Shown here in pieces: positions 1-10,989 of a stretch of 64,000 nt of DNA. Source of the DNA: Anaeramoeba flamelloides (lineage: Eukaryota > Metamonada > Anaeramoebidae). The notes under the pieces were generated by a model. The model made no database searches. It saw nothing but the letters and a program-made list of their open reading frames with translations, and was not told the origin of the DNA. The stretch spans positions 14,152,001-14,216,000 of the forward strand of contig JANTQA010000032.1 of assembly GCA_027625915.1 (NCBI GenBank), read 5' to 3'. The translations under genes were made by a program, and so were the position numbers. Positions within the stretch are counted from its first letter, which is position 1. The number at the start of each line of letters is the position of its first letter.

Positions 1-954
1 TACAACAATTAAACCACAATTCTCTAACTGAATATTCATGATCAATTATTAAATTATTAGATCCACTAAAAGTATAATGAATGTGATTTTGGGGGTTCTT
101 AATTAAAGATAACATGGTTTTTTTTTTTTTTTTTTTTTTAATTTTTACCAATTACTTTTTATAAACTCTTTCTAAATTTCATTTTTTTTTTACTTTTTCT
201 TTTTCTCTTTTTTCTTTTCAATTTTTTGCTTTTTACTTTGTAAACATTAAAAAAATTGGGTATGTATTTCCCTTGAAAAATCGTAAAATGTAAAATTTTA
301 TGCCTAAATTACCTTTTATGAAATTTGACTTTAACGTGTTTTAGAGTGTGGTTTACACTTATTTGATCAATAATAATAATAATTTATTAGTTTTTTTTTC
401 TTGATATTTTAGTTTTTAACACCTTTTTGACAATATTGATGCTTTTGTGTTTATTTCTTTTCAGTAGATTTTTTTACTGAAAAAAATATATACATAAATT
501 TTTTTTTTTTTTATATGAGAGTTTTTGTACAAGTAAAAATTTGGTATCAAAAAGAAAATTTTTTCAATGGAATGTGTTTTTATTCCCATTTTTGATTTTT
601 TAAAGTCTATTTTCGAATCTTTTTTTCAAAAAAAAAACAATTGTTTACTTTAATTCTTTGGAAATATATAAAAGATTTTTTCTAATTTTTTGCTGATTAT
701 AAAATGTCTCTTTTTAGACTCGTTTATTAACTCTGGTTAACATTGATTTTATATTTATTTAATATTATGCGAGGTAAAAAAAAATATGGTCTTGTTTATC
801 TTAAAGTTTTTTTTTTAAATTTTTTTAAAATAAAAATAAAATTTATTAAATTTTCTTTTCATTTGAAAAATAAAAATAAAAAAACATAGGTACTTGATGA
901 CACTCTAACGCACTTCCTTAAAGATTAAATTTATTTTGAGTTTTTTCTATCTGA
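1..954. other. Gene-free AT-rich sequence
   Basis: No reading frame with recognisable similarity or coding-like composition is present on either strand. The stretch is homopolymer-rich. A short segment near 330-400 (a TTAGAGTGTGGTTTACACTT-like motif followed by AAT triplets) resembles one near 26685-26730, so a small dispersed repeat is likely here. I see nothing else. Confidence 0.6.
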
Positions 955-962
955 GTTAATAT

Positions 963-1411
963 ACAGACAAGATTATAACTCACAATTTAGCATTTCTTTA
1001 TGTAATGCTAAAGAAAAAAAAATTATTTTTGAAACAAGGACAAGAAAAAGAGAAAGAAAAGTCAGAAATGAAAGATATTAAAAAAGTGAACAAAAAAAAG
1101 CAAAAACTTTAATAAAAAGTTTTTTTAGACACTCTGAGTGTTGAATGTGTTGTTTTTTATGACCTTTTAGGTTAATTATGCTGAAAATTCTGATTTCACA
1201 AACATAATACCAACTTTTTTGTATAATAGAGTACTTGGTAAAAGTGGCCCACAATACAAGAAATTATTATTGAACTAGTCTGAAGTTAATACCAATGTAA
1301 TATTATTACATAAGAAGGAGCCCAATTATCACCACCTTTTCTCTTCTTCAATGACTTAATCTACCAAATTAGAGGGACATATTTGATTATTTTTCTTCAT
1401 CTCAACTTTAT
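963..1411 (+). repeat. Dispersed repeat family F, copy 1
   Basis: This ~450-base segment is colinear with 15768-16205, inside the long WDR55 intron. Shared landmarks in order are AGACAAGATTATAACTCA, a GACAAGAAAAAGAGAAAGAAAA purine stretch (shortened here), CTGAGTGTT, and a TCTCTTCTTCAAT segment near the right end. No open frame of note lies inside. I could not define terminal inverted repeats, so its class is unknown. Its presence in an intron and in intergenic DNA suggests a mobile origin, which is inference. Confidence 0.5.
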
Positions 1412-1641
1412 AATTTAAAAAAAAAAAAGAAAATAAACCTTTTTTAGAGAATAAAAAAAAGCTACAAAAAAAAGTAAATGGAAAAATAATGAAAAATATT
1501 AAGGATTCTTTTAAAATAATGAAAAATTATTCTTATATATCAAATAATAAACCAAAGATTAATTTATTTGTTTTCACACAACTTTTTATAAAGTAAAAAA
1601 TCTTTTAGGAGAACCAACATTTACAATCAAAATAATTTGTA

Positions 1642-2139
1642 AACTCCAATTCAAAATTTTTAACATACCAATCAATTTTTGAAAAAAAAAACTTATTTAA
1701 TCAATTCTAGAAGAAATACCAAATTCGAACCATTCACTAATTGGAATTTGAACAATTTTTTATCAATTACAATACTCACAAAACTAAAAATTAAATAATT
1801 ATCAATACTAATAAAACAAAAGTGTGTTAAAAATTTTGGAGAGAGCATAACAAAAAAAAAATTGGTAAATTTGTAAAAATTGTATTAGGAATATTGATCG
1901 ATCAAAGGTTAGATACCACCAACTAATTTTATTTGAGTTCTTCTATTTTGAACAACTCAACTTTAAAGTAATATTAATCATTGAAAAAATAATTGGTTGT
2001 TCCAAACACGTGACGTATTTCAAAAAATAAAATGAAAACAAAAACTAAAAGAAGAAAAATGATTTCCAATTTGAATGAAATTGTATTATTGTGATTGTTT
2101 GTACCGTTTTAACAATGTGGAAAATTTTAGATTTTAGTT
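1642..2139 (-). mobile_element. TA-flanked MITE family A, copy 1 (inverted)
   Basis: A non-autonomous inverted-repeat element of ~500 bases. It begins AACTCCAATTC after a TA (1640-1641) and ends GATTTTAGTT before a TA (2140-2141). Its reverse complement matches 2539-3068 along its length. A conserved interior block carries the palindrome TTGATCGATCAA. TA flanks with short inverted termini are typical of Tc1/mariner-type elements, but no transposase is encoded. It lies head to head with the next copy, so together they form a very long inverted repeat. Confidence 0.6.
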
Positions 2140-2367
2140 TAGTAATAATTACTTTAATAAAAAACTTTTTTTTCCTTTTTATGTAAAAATTAACAATTAG
2201 CTTGTAGTGATATTCAATTTTCCTCAAGTGAAAGCATTATCTCAAGAGATCGATAAAATCAAGCAAAATTTTAGATTTCACTCTCTCATTTCATTTTTGA
2301 AAAATTCAAAAATAATTGGTGAAATCTAAATCGTATAAAAACGAATGGAAAATAACATATTTAACAC

Positions 2368-2368
2368 A

Positions 2369-2437
<69 letters not shown>

Positions 2438-2454
2438 TATAATAATAATTATAA
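2368..2454. repeat. (AAT)n microsatellite
   Basis: An almost pure AAT/TAA triplet run of about 70 bases, followed by ~18 bases of imperfect repeats. It sits in the spacer between two inverted copies of MITE family A, near the axis of that large inverted repeat. Confidence 0.95.
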
Positions 2455-2538
2455 TATCTTATTTACAAAAGGCTAATTAAGTGAGTAGTTTTTTTAATTT
2501 GGATAATTTATGCAACGATTTCAATTTTTTATAAAATA

Positions 2539-3068
2539 AACTAAAATTCAAAATTTTCCACACAGCTAAAACGTTCCAAACAATCACAATAATACAATTT
2601 CATTGAAATTGGAGATAATTTTGATTTTTGTAAAATATGAAAATCATTTTTTCATCTTTTAGTTTTTGTTTTCATTTCATTGTTTGAATTACGTAATTTG
2701 TTTTTTTGGATCAAAATTTTTTTCAACCATCGATATTAGGTTAAAGTTGAGTTGTGCCAAATAGAAGAACTCAAATAAAATTAGTTGGTAGTATCTAACC
2801 TTTGATCGATCAATATTCCTAATAGAATTTCAACAAATTTACTAATGTATTTTTTTGTTTTGCTCTCTCCAAAATTTTTAACACACCCATGATTTATTTG
2901 TATTGATAATTATTTATTTATTGTTTTGTGAGTATTGTAATTTATAAACAAGTGTTAACATTTCAATTTGTGGATGGTTCTAATTTGGTAAATCTTCTTG
3001 AATTGATTAAATAAGTTTTTTTTTTCACAAATCGAATTTTGGTGTGTTAAAAATTTTGAATTGGGGTT
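2539..3068 (+). mobile_element. TA-flanked MITE family A, copy 2
   Basis: A 530-base element flanked by TA at 2537-2538 and 3069-3070. Its termini AACTAAAATTC and GAATTGGGGTT are imperfect inverted repeats. It is the inverted partner of 1642-2139. Related copies occur at 8880-9418 (RBM34 intron), 23716-24407 (SCCPDH intron) and 27630-28136. There is no coding capacity. It ends about 110 bases downstream of the stop codon of the minus-strand gene at 3181-4368, so it may lie in or next to that gene's 3' untranslated region. Confidence 0.65.
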
Positions 3069-3180
3069 TAATATTTTTTTCAGGGATCTCCAAAAGCGAG
3101 AAATTTAACACAATAAAAAATTCTACAGTATGGAATTTCCATTGCATATAATTTGCCCCTTTTGTCTGTGTTTACTAATT

Positions 3181-4368
3181 TTATTTCTTTTCTTGCAGTA
3201 TCTTAATCCTTTTTTGAATTGACTCGATTTTTTGATTTTGGATCTCAATTATTCGAAAAGCTTTTATAATTAAACAATAAATTTTGTTATTGGCATTATT
3301 AATTTGTGAAAACTTATATTTTTCATCTAGTCTCCCAAATACCGTGCCGAGTTCAGAAGAGTTTTTTTTAGGTTTTGTTTTTGATTTTTTTTGTTTTCTT
3401 ATTCTATTACTTTTTTTGTTTTTTTTATTGTGATTTTTGGATTTCATTTTGTTTTGGAGAAACAAATTTCTTTTGTGGAGAATTGGGATTTGCGATCCCA
3501 ATATTTTTGACATTTCCTTTCGGTAAAGTTCTGTTAGCGAGATTCTTTTATTTTCAAATTTGATTTTCCCATATCCGTATTTTATTAAGAATTCAAATAT
3601 TGAAGGAAAACAATTATGTATTTTCTCAAACACCCATTCTTTTTTGATCCTACTATTAAATATTTCTTCGGCTTGAGCAAAGGTTATTGTTCCGTTGACA
3701 TATAAAAGTGATTGGAAATATTCCAAAACTTCAATTTCTGACCGAAATGATTTTGTTTTATAAAGAGATTGTATTGCTTGGAAAAATAATTCATTGTTTG
3801 GTTCCTTTTTTAACTTTTTTTCTTTTTCTTTTTCTTTTTTTTCTTCTTCTTTTTCTTCTTCTTTTTTCTCTTCTTCTTCTTCCTTTTCTTCTTCTTTTTC
3901 TTGTTGTTTTTCTTTTTCTTTTTCTTGTTGTTTTTGTTTGTCAATTTCTTTTTCTTTAACTTTTTCTTTGTTTTCTTGTTGTTCGACTTCTGGATTTTCT
4001 TTTTCAGTCCCAATATTTGTTCTCTTTATTTTATTAATTGTTTTAGTTTCTTCTTGCTTGTTGCTTGTAGATGAAAAATTTTCTAGATCCAAAAATTTTT
4101 TGCTTGAAAGATAAGATCCAATAGTGTAATCTATTCGAACAATTTCACCAAAACGAGGATTGTTTTCAATTAAAAAAGAAACGTTCGAGAGTAAATATTG
4201 CTTAACGCTACCATAAATTTGTTCTAACTTTTTGACACATTCAATTCCAAACGCACGCTCAATTATGAATGGGATATTCTCAAGACGAACTGGCCCGTTT
4301 TCACGAAGAGTAGCGACAACGATTTTTTTTATTTTTCTGGGGTTGAACTGATTAATTGGGCTATTCAT
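3181..4368 (-). CDS. Hypothetical protein with possible tandem LOTUS/OST-HTH-like regions
   Basis: A single-exon frame of 395 residues, ATG to TAA. Residues ~12-80 have the pattern of a winged-helix LOTUS/OST-HTH domain: a short N-terminal helix, a G-P-V-R-L strand, a YGSVKQYL-like helix and a final hydrophobic strand. Residues ~195-285 repeat a similar layout (NGTITF, then an FPSIFEFL helix, then a KIKF strand). A K/E/Q low-complexity linker (~105-190) separates them. A lysine-rich stretch (~300-345) and a short C-terminal helix follow. LOTUS proteins bind RNA or helicases in RNA granules, but the assignment here rests on pattern alone. The lysine-rich parts could act in nuclear or RNA binding. 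The frame is surely coding because it has a mixed, non-AT-driven residue content. The function is uncertain. Confidence 0.7.
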   Translation of the reverse strand: MNSPINQFNPRKIKKIVVATLRENGPVRLENIPFIIERAFGIECVKKLEQIYGSVKQYLLSNVSFLIENNPRFGEIVRIDYTIGSYLSSKKFLDLENFSSTSNKQEETKTINKIKRTNIGTEKENPEVEQQENKEKVKEKEIDKQKQQEKEKEKQQEKEEEKEEEEEKKEEEKEEEKKEKEKEKKLKKEPNNELFFQAIQSLYKTKSFRSEIEVLEYFQSLLYVNGTITFAQAEEIFNSRIKKEWVFEKIHNCFPSIFEFLIKYGYGKIKFENKRISLTELYRKEMSKILGSQIPILHKRNLFLQNKMKSKNHNKKNKKSNRIRKQKKSKTKPKKNSSELGTVFGRLDEKYKFSQINNANNKIYCLIIKAFRIIEIQNQKIESIQKRIKILQEKK

Positions 4369-5304
4369 TTTGTTCTTGAATTTTTTGATAGAAACGAAGA
4401 GAAGGAAAATCCAGAAAATGAAAAAATTTCGATGAATTTTGAGTTAAGGGAGGATCAAAATCATGAAACCTATTTAATTGAAACACGTAACTGGCTATTA
4501 AAAATCTTATTGGTTCACCTCTTTTTTAGATTCTCTAATAATTCTATTAATTGAAAAACCCTGATTTACAAGTCTCTACATCTAAAAATTCAAGAGATGT
4601 TATTAGTATACTAAAAAAAAATTAAATTTCGATAAATTTTTTTTTAGATTTCATATATATTTTTTTTCTTTTTTGAGATAACAGACTAAATAGGACACCT
4701 GATATTTTCAGATTTTATTTATATAATACTTTATAATTATTTGACGATAATTTATTAATAAATATTCTTCAAATCCAAATATTATAAATATAAATATGTA
4801 TATATATATTTAGTTTTTTTCAAAAATCTATTTTACAATAGCGAATTTCAGATTTCATTGGTATTTATTCTATATATTAGTCTTTTTTTTTGTTGCAAAT
4901 ATTTTGTTAAATACTGTTAATTGCAAAATAAAAAATCCAAATTCCCATTCAGCTTTTCAAAAGAATCAAAAAAATCAAAATAAATCATCAAAATCTAGAA
5001 TTTCATATGACTAATTAGTAATTTATTCCTGTATATAGAATTAAAAGTTTTGAAATGTACCTTATTTCATACAATCTTTTTTTGGAAATCCAAATGAAAA
5101 ATGTGTTATATTTATTTTGCAATAAAATAGTATAATAATTTAAAATTTGACTCAAATTTTAAAAAAGATTTTTTTGGAAAGTTGGATAAAAATTGTATTC
5201 CCTTTATTTTGCAAAAAATTATAATTCATTTTATTAGGTAATATCATTCTAAAATCATTAAATTTCTTTTTGTAAATCAATCAAATTATAAATATATATC
5301 AATA
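4369..5304. other. Intergenic, upstream of the 3181-4368 gene
   Basis: No coding signal was seen. It presumably holds the promoter and 5' untranslated region of the minus-strand gene. It is AT-rich with several T and A runs and no recognised motif. Confidence 0.5.
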
Positions 5305-5873
5305 AACTAGATTTTAACATTTTTGACTCACTTTACATTGTTTAAGGAAGTTGTTTTGAGGGTTTATTTCTGTATTCTTTATAAAAAAATATTTTTAAAT
5401 ATTTGGATCAGAATCATTTTTTCTAATTTTGCAAATTTTTGTTTTTATTTTTGTTTTTCTTTTTGATTTCTTTCTTTTTTTTTCTTTTTCTTTTTTTTTT
5501 TTAAGTATCATGTGTAAAAAAAAAATGATCTTAGAAAAGACTAATAATCACTACGAAAATTTGAGACTATTTAACCTCTTCTAAAATGAATTGAATTATT
5601 CATAAGAAATCTTCTTCTTCAACTTTTTTTTCTGTGAAAGTTCATTAATAAAAATCCTAAATGCTCATTTCAAAAATATTGAATCTCTTTTTTTTAGTAC
5701 TTGGTTTTATTTTTTTTTAATTTTTAATATATCAGGCTTTTATAGATTTACAATGACTTAAAAGTGAATTACAAATCATATTTAGTTATTAATTGTTCTT
5801 GAATACTAAAGGATAATATTTTTTTTTCAACAATTTATTATTTAAGGTGAGTCACAAATTTTGAAATGGGATT
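5305..5873 (+). mobile_element. TA-flanked inverted-repeat element family G, intact copy
   Basis: A 569-base element with a TA on each side (5303-5304 and 5874-5875). Its ends are imperfect inverted repeats of ~30 bases that share TGACTCAC near the left end and GTGAGTCA near the right. A second copy at 7587-8659, in the RBM34 intron, carries the same internal order but is split by a ~430-base insertion. No open frame is present. Non-autonomous, Tc1/mariner-like by its flanks (inference). Confidence 0.6.
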
Positions 5874-5875
5874 TA

Positions 5876-6873
5876 TTATCAATTGTAATTGTGTATGATT
5901 TTCAATTCGAGATCGAAATGTAATTTGATATTTTTCCCAAGGGTAATAAGAATTTTAGTTTTTCTATTTTTAAGAAAATATATAATTTTTTTGTATTTAT
6001 TTCCGACTGATATCAACCATTCTTATATATGTATTATTATAAATATTTCTCATTTGTTTTATCAAAGGTCAATTAAAAAAAAAATAATTGAGCTCTAAAA
6101 AAAAAGTTGGAATCCTTTGGTATTAACAAACTTTATTTATTTTTTTTTTTAATCCTTGATGATTTTACTTTTTACTTTATCTTTGTTAAGTTACCAATGA
6201 TAGCTCTACTGTTTTGATTTTTGGCAAGAAACAACTAGACCTTTTCCCTTTGGAGCCCTTCTTCTTAATTTAAAGATTATTCTTCCATTAAAAAAAAATT
6301 GAATGAAATCAATCATTTTTTTTTTTGGTAAATCCTCGTGATTTGATAGGAATAGAATAGATTGGTTGTTTGGTGGGGAAGTTGGGTAATGAAAGGTAAG
6401 TTGGTTTTAAACCGGGAACACAACATAAGGAAATTTGTCATCATCAATTTATTGAACATAATTATTACTTAAAAAACATTCTTTCTCTTTTTTCTCTTCA
6501 GAAAAGTTCCTAGTGTTCTAGATTGTTTTAGAATTATTTATGTTTTCAATATTATAATTGAAATTCCCAACACAGGGTTATTCATAAACGTTGAAGGGAC
6601 TATTTCTGTTTATAATGAAAAACTTTTACTTATATATCTATTTTTGAAAAACTAAAAAACCCTTTGTATTCAATTTTTTTTTTTTGAATTTTGTTTGAGT
6701 TAGAGATTTTGTCAAAAATCAACTTAAAAAATAAAATTCTAAAATTTTCAAAACAACTTTTAAATCAAAACGAAACCTTAAAAAATCAATGAAAGGGTGT
6801 TTCAAAGGTGTACCCTTTTTAAAAAAATGAGTTTATATTTATTTTTTTATGAGTGTTTGTATTTAATTTTTTT
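5876..6873. other. Intergenic, downstream of RBM34-like gene
   Basis: No gene was recognised. It should contain the 3' untranslated region of the minus-strand RBM34-like gene that ends at 6874. A short GC-richer patch near 6350-6420 has no recognisable identity. Confidence 0.5.
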
Positions 6874-9800
6874 TTATTTGTTTTTCTTTTTATTAGTTCT
6901 TTTTTTTTTTAAAGAATTATTTGAGTTTTTTTTTGATCCATTAAAAGATCTTTTTCTTTTATTCCTTTTTTCATTTCTTTTGTCTAAATATTTCCTTTCC
7001 TTTTTTAATTTATTTCTTTCATTTTGACGTTCTCTCTTTTTTTTCTTTTTATTTAGAGCTTGTTGTGATTTTTGATGATTTGATTTCGTAATTCTAATTT
7101 TTCTGCCTTGAAAGAATTCTCCATTTAATCCAGTTGCAAATCGTACAGATTTTTTTTTTTTAAATTTCACATAACCAATCCCTTTACCTTTTCTTGAAAA
7201 TTTTTCTCTAATTAGCCTGACATATTCAATTTTCCCACATTCTTTAAAAAATAATCTCACGTTTTCCTCTTTCGTATCGAATGGAATGTTACCAATAAAA
7301 ATTGTAAACTTTTCATCATTGTTATTTCTTGTTGCCTATAATATGTTAAAGAGAAAGGGTTAAAAAAAAGGAATGATTTTTTATTTTTAAAAGTTTGAAT
7401 TTTATTTTGATTTCTAGATCTTTTATTAGTAAAAATTCAACCTTTAGTAAAGTTTTGAAAAATTATCTTTGATATTTTTATTAAATTGATAGAAATTTAT
7501 TGAAAAAAGTTATTTTTGTTTTTTTTTATTCAACCATTTAATTCTTTTTTTTTGAAAAATGTCAAATTCTTGTCTTGGGTAACATAAACTATTTTTTCAA
7601 AAATGTTGACCGACTTTATAATGTTATTGGAAGTGGTTTTGTGCAATTTTATAAATGTATACTTGTCTAAAAAAAATTTTCAATTTTTAAGATCAGAATC
7701 ATTTTTTCTAATTTTATAAATTTTTTCCTAATTTTTGTTTTGATTTTATCAAAATTTTGTTTTTTGTTTTTCTTTTTGTTTTTCTTTTACTTTTTTTTGA
7801 TATTTTTTTTTTGGAAAAAGATTATTTGGAAAAAAAAAAGAACCTAAGAAAATACCAAATAATCACTAAAAAAATTGAGAATATGTAATGTCTTTTAGTC
7901 GGAATCTAATTATTATTGATTATTGCAAAAAGTCTTCTGTGTTAATGTTTTTTCATTGAAAGTTCAGTAATAAAAAATCTTTAATGCTCATTCTAAAAAC
8001 TGTGACTCGCTTTTTTTGAGTTTTTGGTTTTATTCTTTTTATAATTTTTAAAATATCAGAGTTTTTAAATATTTAGAACTCTTTATTAAAACAACCTATG
8101 GTGGCGATCCAAAAAAAAAAAAAAGACATAAAAGGAAACAACCACCAGCCCATTCAACACTTGGGGTACAAAAAAAACTTCATTGAAGTTTTTTCTTTTT
8201 TCTATTATTTTTTGACTCTTTCATTTCTTGCTTTTCTTTCTCTTTTTCATGTCTTTGATTTGGAAATAATTTATTCTTTTCATTTTTTAAAGAAAAGATA
8301 TCCTCTGAACTGTAATCATGCCTACATTGCGGTTAGGATAAAAAACCCTAAATACAATTTTAGAGTTTCAGGGAGTACCTAGGTTTTTTTTTAATGCAAG
8401 AAATAAACCGAAAATTTAAATAAATTTTCAGTTTATTTCTCAAATTAAAAAAAACCTAATGGCAAACAGGAGGTAATTTTGTTGAATCACCTCTGCTAAA
8501 CAATAAAAAAAATATATCAGAGTTTTTATATGCTTAGAATAATTTAAAAAGGAATTATTAACCAGAGTTAATTATTAGTTTTTTTTGAATACTAAAGGGT
8601 ATATATATATTTTTTACAATTTACTATTTTAGGTGAGTAACATTTTTTGAAATGTTGTTTATTTTTTATTCTTTTTTTTTTTTTTTTTCTATAAACATTT
8701 TAGAGAACTTATACAATCTCATTTAAGACAACAAATTTTATTTAATAAGATATTAATTATGTTCGGGTTTTGTTGTTTTTTGAAAAATTATTTTTGATTT
8801 TCCCTTTTCTGTTTCTTTCCCAAATCACTTTTTTTACCTTTTTAATTATCAAAGAATATCACTAAATACATCATATATAAACTAAATTCCAAAAATTTGG
8901 ACACAGTTTAAACAGCCGAAAGAATAACAATACTACACGTGTCATTCAATTTGGAAATAATTTTGATTTTACTAACTATGCTATTTCATTTTTGGTCTTT
9001 TTTGTTTTGTTTTCATTTCCTTTTTTCCAGTTATGTAATCTGTTTCCTTAGATCTGGAAAATTTTTTTCAATGATTGATAGAAGGTTTGTATTGAGTTTG
9101 TTAAATATAGAAAAATTCACATACAATTTTTTGATGGTGTCTTATCATTTGATCAATCAACAATTGTTGGTGAAATTTCAATATATTTACCAATGCATTT
9201 TTTGTTCAGCTCGTTTCATTATTTTGGATATAAACCGATTTTTATTTTTGAGTTTTATATTTTTTTCTTTTGTTTGGATGGAAATGATTACTTATAAAAA
9301 CAATAATTCTGGGTTACTTAAATGTGATTTTATATTACGTTTGGAAAAATACCATAAATTGTGGTTTTTTTACCTATTTTTGATATTTTGGGTGTGTCCA
9401 AATTTTTGGAATGGGGTTTACATCATGCTTTTTGACCCAGTGCAAACTGGAAAAGTATTGTTCTTACCATTTTGGAAAAAAAGTTAAACATGGTTTTTCA
9501 TTGGGAACCTTACTGAAAATTCAAAGTAAAATCAATTAAAATAAGAAACCAATTAACTTCAAATAATAACCCATTATATTATTTTCAATCAACCCAACAA
9601 ATACAATTTAAATCTACTTGATTTATCGAAATTATTGTTGTGGTTTTGGAGATCCCAAAAATAGTCAATTTTCTCAACAAATTTTTCATAATTGATCAAT
9701 CAAAGAAAAACCCATACCAAAAGATAGTATTAAAAAAACTTTTATTGTGCTGAATACTTCATTTTGTCTTTATTTATTTATTTATTCTTTTATTAATTGA

Positions 9801-10989
9801 TCTTACTTTTCATTTTCAGGTTCTATTAATGTTCCCAATTAAAAACCGTGCTGAACTTTTTTTCCACAATGGTTAACAAAAAAGAATTAATTTATCAAAA
9901 AATATCAGAAATTAAGTCACAGTTTTGCAACTGTATTGGTATTGTGGTATATTTTGAAATTATTTTTCAAAATTGCATTTAAGAATTTGTCCCACTGATG
10001 ATCTAGTATGATAATAGTTGGACTATTCAAGGGTTTTTCCAGAAATAATTCTGGTTGTTGAAAAGCTATGATCAACCCTTCAACCAAACATTCGAAAATT
10101 TCGGAAAAACAAAAATAAATTTTACGTTTTTCGAAGGTTTGTATTTATTTGAACTTAAAAAAAATCACAACTTTTTTTTCTCTGAAATTATCCAGAATAT
10201 GAAAAAAATTAGAAAAGCCGGAGATCTGAATTCCAAAAAATTAAAGCCTGTTGGAAAATACTCAATCTTTAGATTCTTTTGCAGTCAATTAATCTTTGTT
10301 ATTTCTTTCTAACTGTATTAAAAAGTAATAAAAAAAATACTTTTATAAAAGCAAAAGCAGTAAGAGGATGAAAAGACGAGTGGGTTTCTTTTTAGGTACA
10401 ACTTTAGTTCAAACAACAAATGATCGAGATTTTTGATCAAAAATCACCAAAAACAAAAAAAAAGGTAATAAAAAAAAAAAATTAAAATTAAAATAATTAC
10501 GTTATCAACCCTGATATGTTTTCCAAATAATTTTTTGGAATTCATTTCCAAAGCATGTGTTGCTTGTTCTTGGGTTTTAAAGACAATATAAGCATTTTGA
10601 ATATCTAAAACTTCTTTGTTAATATCTTTTTGATTTCTTGCTTTCTTTTTGCCTTCTTTTTGTGCAAAGGATCTAAAACGTATCGATTCAATTTCACCAA
10701 ATTGAGTAAAGTGTTGTCTAAGTTGTGAAGGCTTGACTTCGATCGGAATATTACCAACAAAAACAGTTCTTACTTCTCTGTCTTTATTACTCACAGCGTT
10801 TTTGTTATTGCTTTTTTTTTTTTGTTTTTTCTTTGATCCTTTCTTTGAATTACCCTTTTGTTCTTTTTGTTCCTGTTCTTTTTCTTGATCTTTGTTACCA
10901 AAAATTTGTTTATTTAAAGATAAATAATCTGTTTTTCTTTTTTCTGTTTTTGTACTCTTCTTATTAAAGGCACTTCTTAGTTTATCCAT
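6874..10989 (-). CDS. RBM34/Nop12-type nucleolar RNA-binding protein, two exons
   Basis: Two exons, 10989-10501 and 7335-6874, join in phase 0 across a 3165-base intron (GTAATT donor, TATAG acceptor) to give 316 residues. Exon 1 holds a K/E/Q-rich N-terminus and RRM1 (~residues 72-163), with the RNP2 motif TVFVGNIP and a long basic insert before NAYIVFK. Exon 2 holds RRM2 (~171-245), with FTIFIGNIPF and the RNP1-like motif GKGIGYVKF. A lysine/arginine-rich tail follows that is consistent with nucleolar targeting. The domain order, the RRM1 insert and the I-R-V-D junction match the RBM34/Nop12 family, which acts in 60S pre-rRNA processing. The start is the ATG at 10989. An upstream in-frame extension begins without ATG. 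The gene diverges from the WDR55-like gene, another ribosome-biogenesis factor. Confidence 0.88.
7587..8659 (+). mobile_element. Family G element split by a nested insertion (RBM34 intron)
   Basis: TA-flanked (7585-7586 and 8660-8661) and colinear with 5305-5873. The two halves are separated by ~430 bases of unrelated repeat (about 8080-8511). A ~27-base direct repeat, starting ATATCAGAGTTTTT, occurs on both sides of the insert (8053-8079 and about 8513-8540). The element lies wholly inside the RBM34-like intron, in opposite orientation to the gene. Confidence 0.55.
8090..8511. mobile_element. Composite insert with AACCTAGG-type hairpin modules (RBM34 intron)
   Basis: The left part (8098-8200) resembles 37395-37490 and 50335-50420: a GTGGCGAT-like start, then ACAACCACC, then a short G-rich run. 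The right part carries the CCTAAATACAATTTTAGAG module, an ACCTAGG palindrome and an AAATAAATTTTCAGTTTATTT segment. These are shared with the hairpin-mosaic elements at 14790-15235, 50988-51700 and 62020-62830. Its right end, read in reverse complement (GTGATTCAACAAAATT), matches the left end of the 50988-51700 insert, which marks it as a true element terminus. Confidence 0.5.
8880..9418 (+). mobile_element. TA-flanked MITE family A (RBM34 intron)
   Basis: A 539-base element with TA at 8878-8879 and 9419-9420. Its terminal repeats share a perfect 20-base inverted core, ATTCCAAAAATTTGGACACA. The interior matches the other family A copies, especially 23716-24407. A long frame crosses it by chance. 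It is hydrophobic and AT-driven, and the other copies do not conserve it. Confidence 0.65.
9494..9845 (+). mobile_element. Inverted-repeat element family B (RBM34 intron)
   Basis: A ~350-base element. Its left end ATTGGGAACC and right end GTTCCCAATTAAAAA are inverted repeats extended by a degenerate AAGTAAAATCAATTA segment. A related element occupies 22419-22945 in the SCCPDH intron in the opposite orientation, and a further terminus-like sequence lies at 23428-23447. No coding content. Confidence 0.55.
9846..10500. other. Remainder of RBM34 intron
   Basis: No recognised repeat. An 85-codon frame on the plus strand (10055-10312) lies antisense within the intron. It has no similarity that I recognise and is probably spurious. 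Confidence 0.4.

Noticed and set aside
8939-9487. A 182-codon plus-strand frame in the RBM34 intron
   Set aside because: It lies across a family A MITE and into the next element. Its composition is hydrophobic and AT-driven, and other copies of the MITE do not keep the frame open.
10055-10312. An 85-codon plus-strand frame antisense in the RBM34 intron
   Set aside because: No recognisable motif, no second copy and AT-driven composition. Not supported as a gene.
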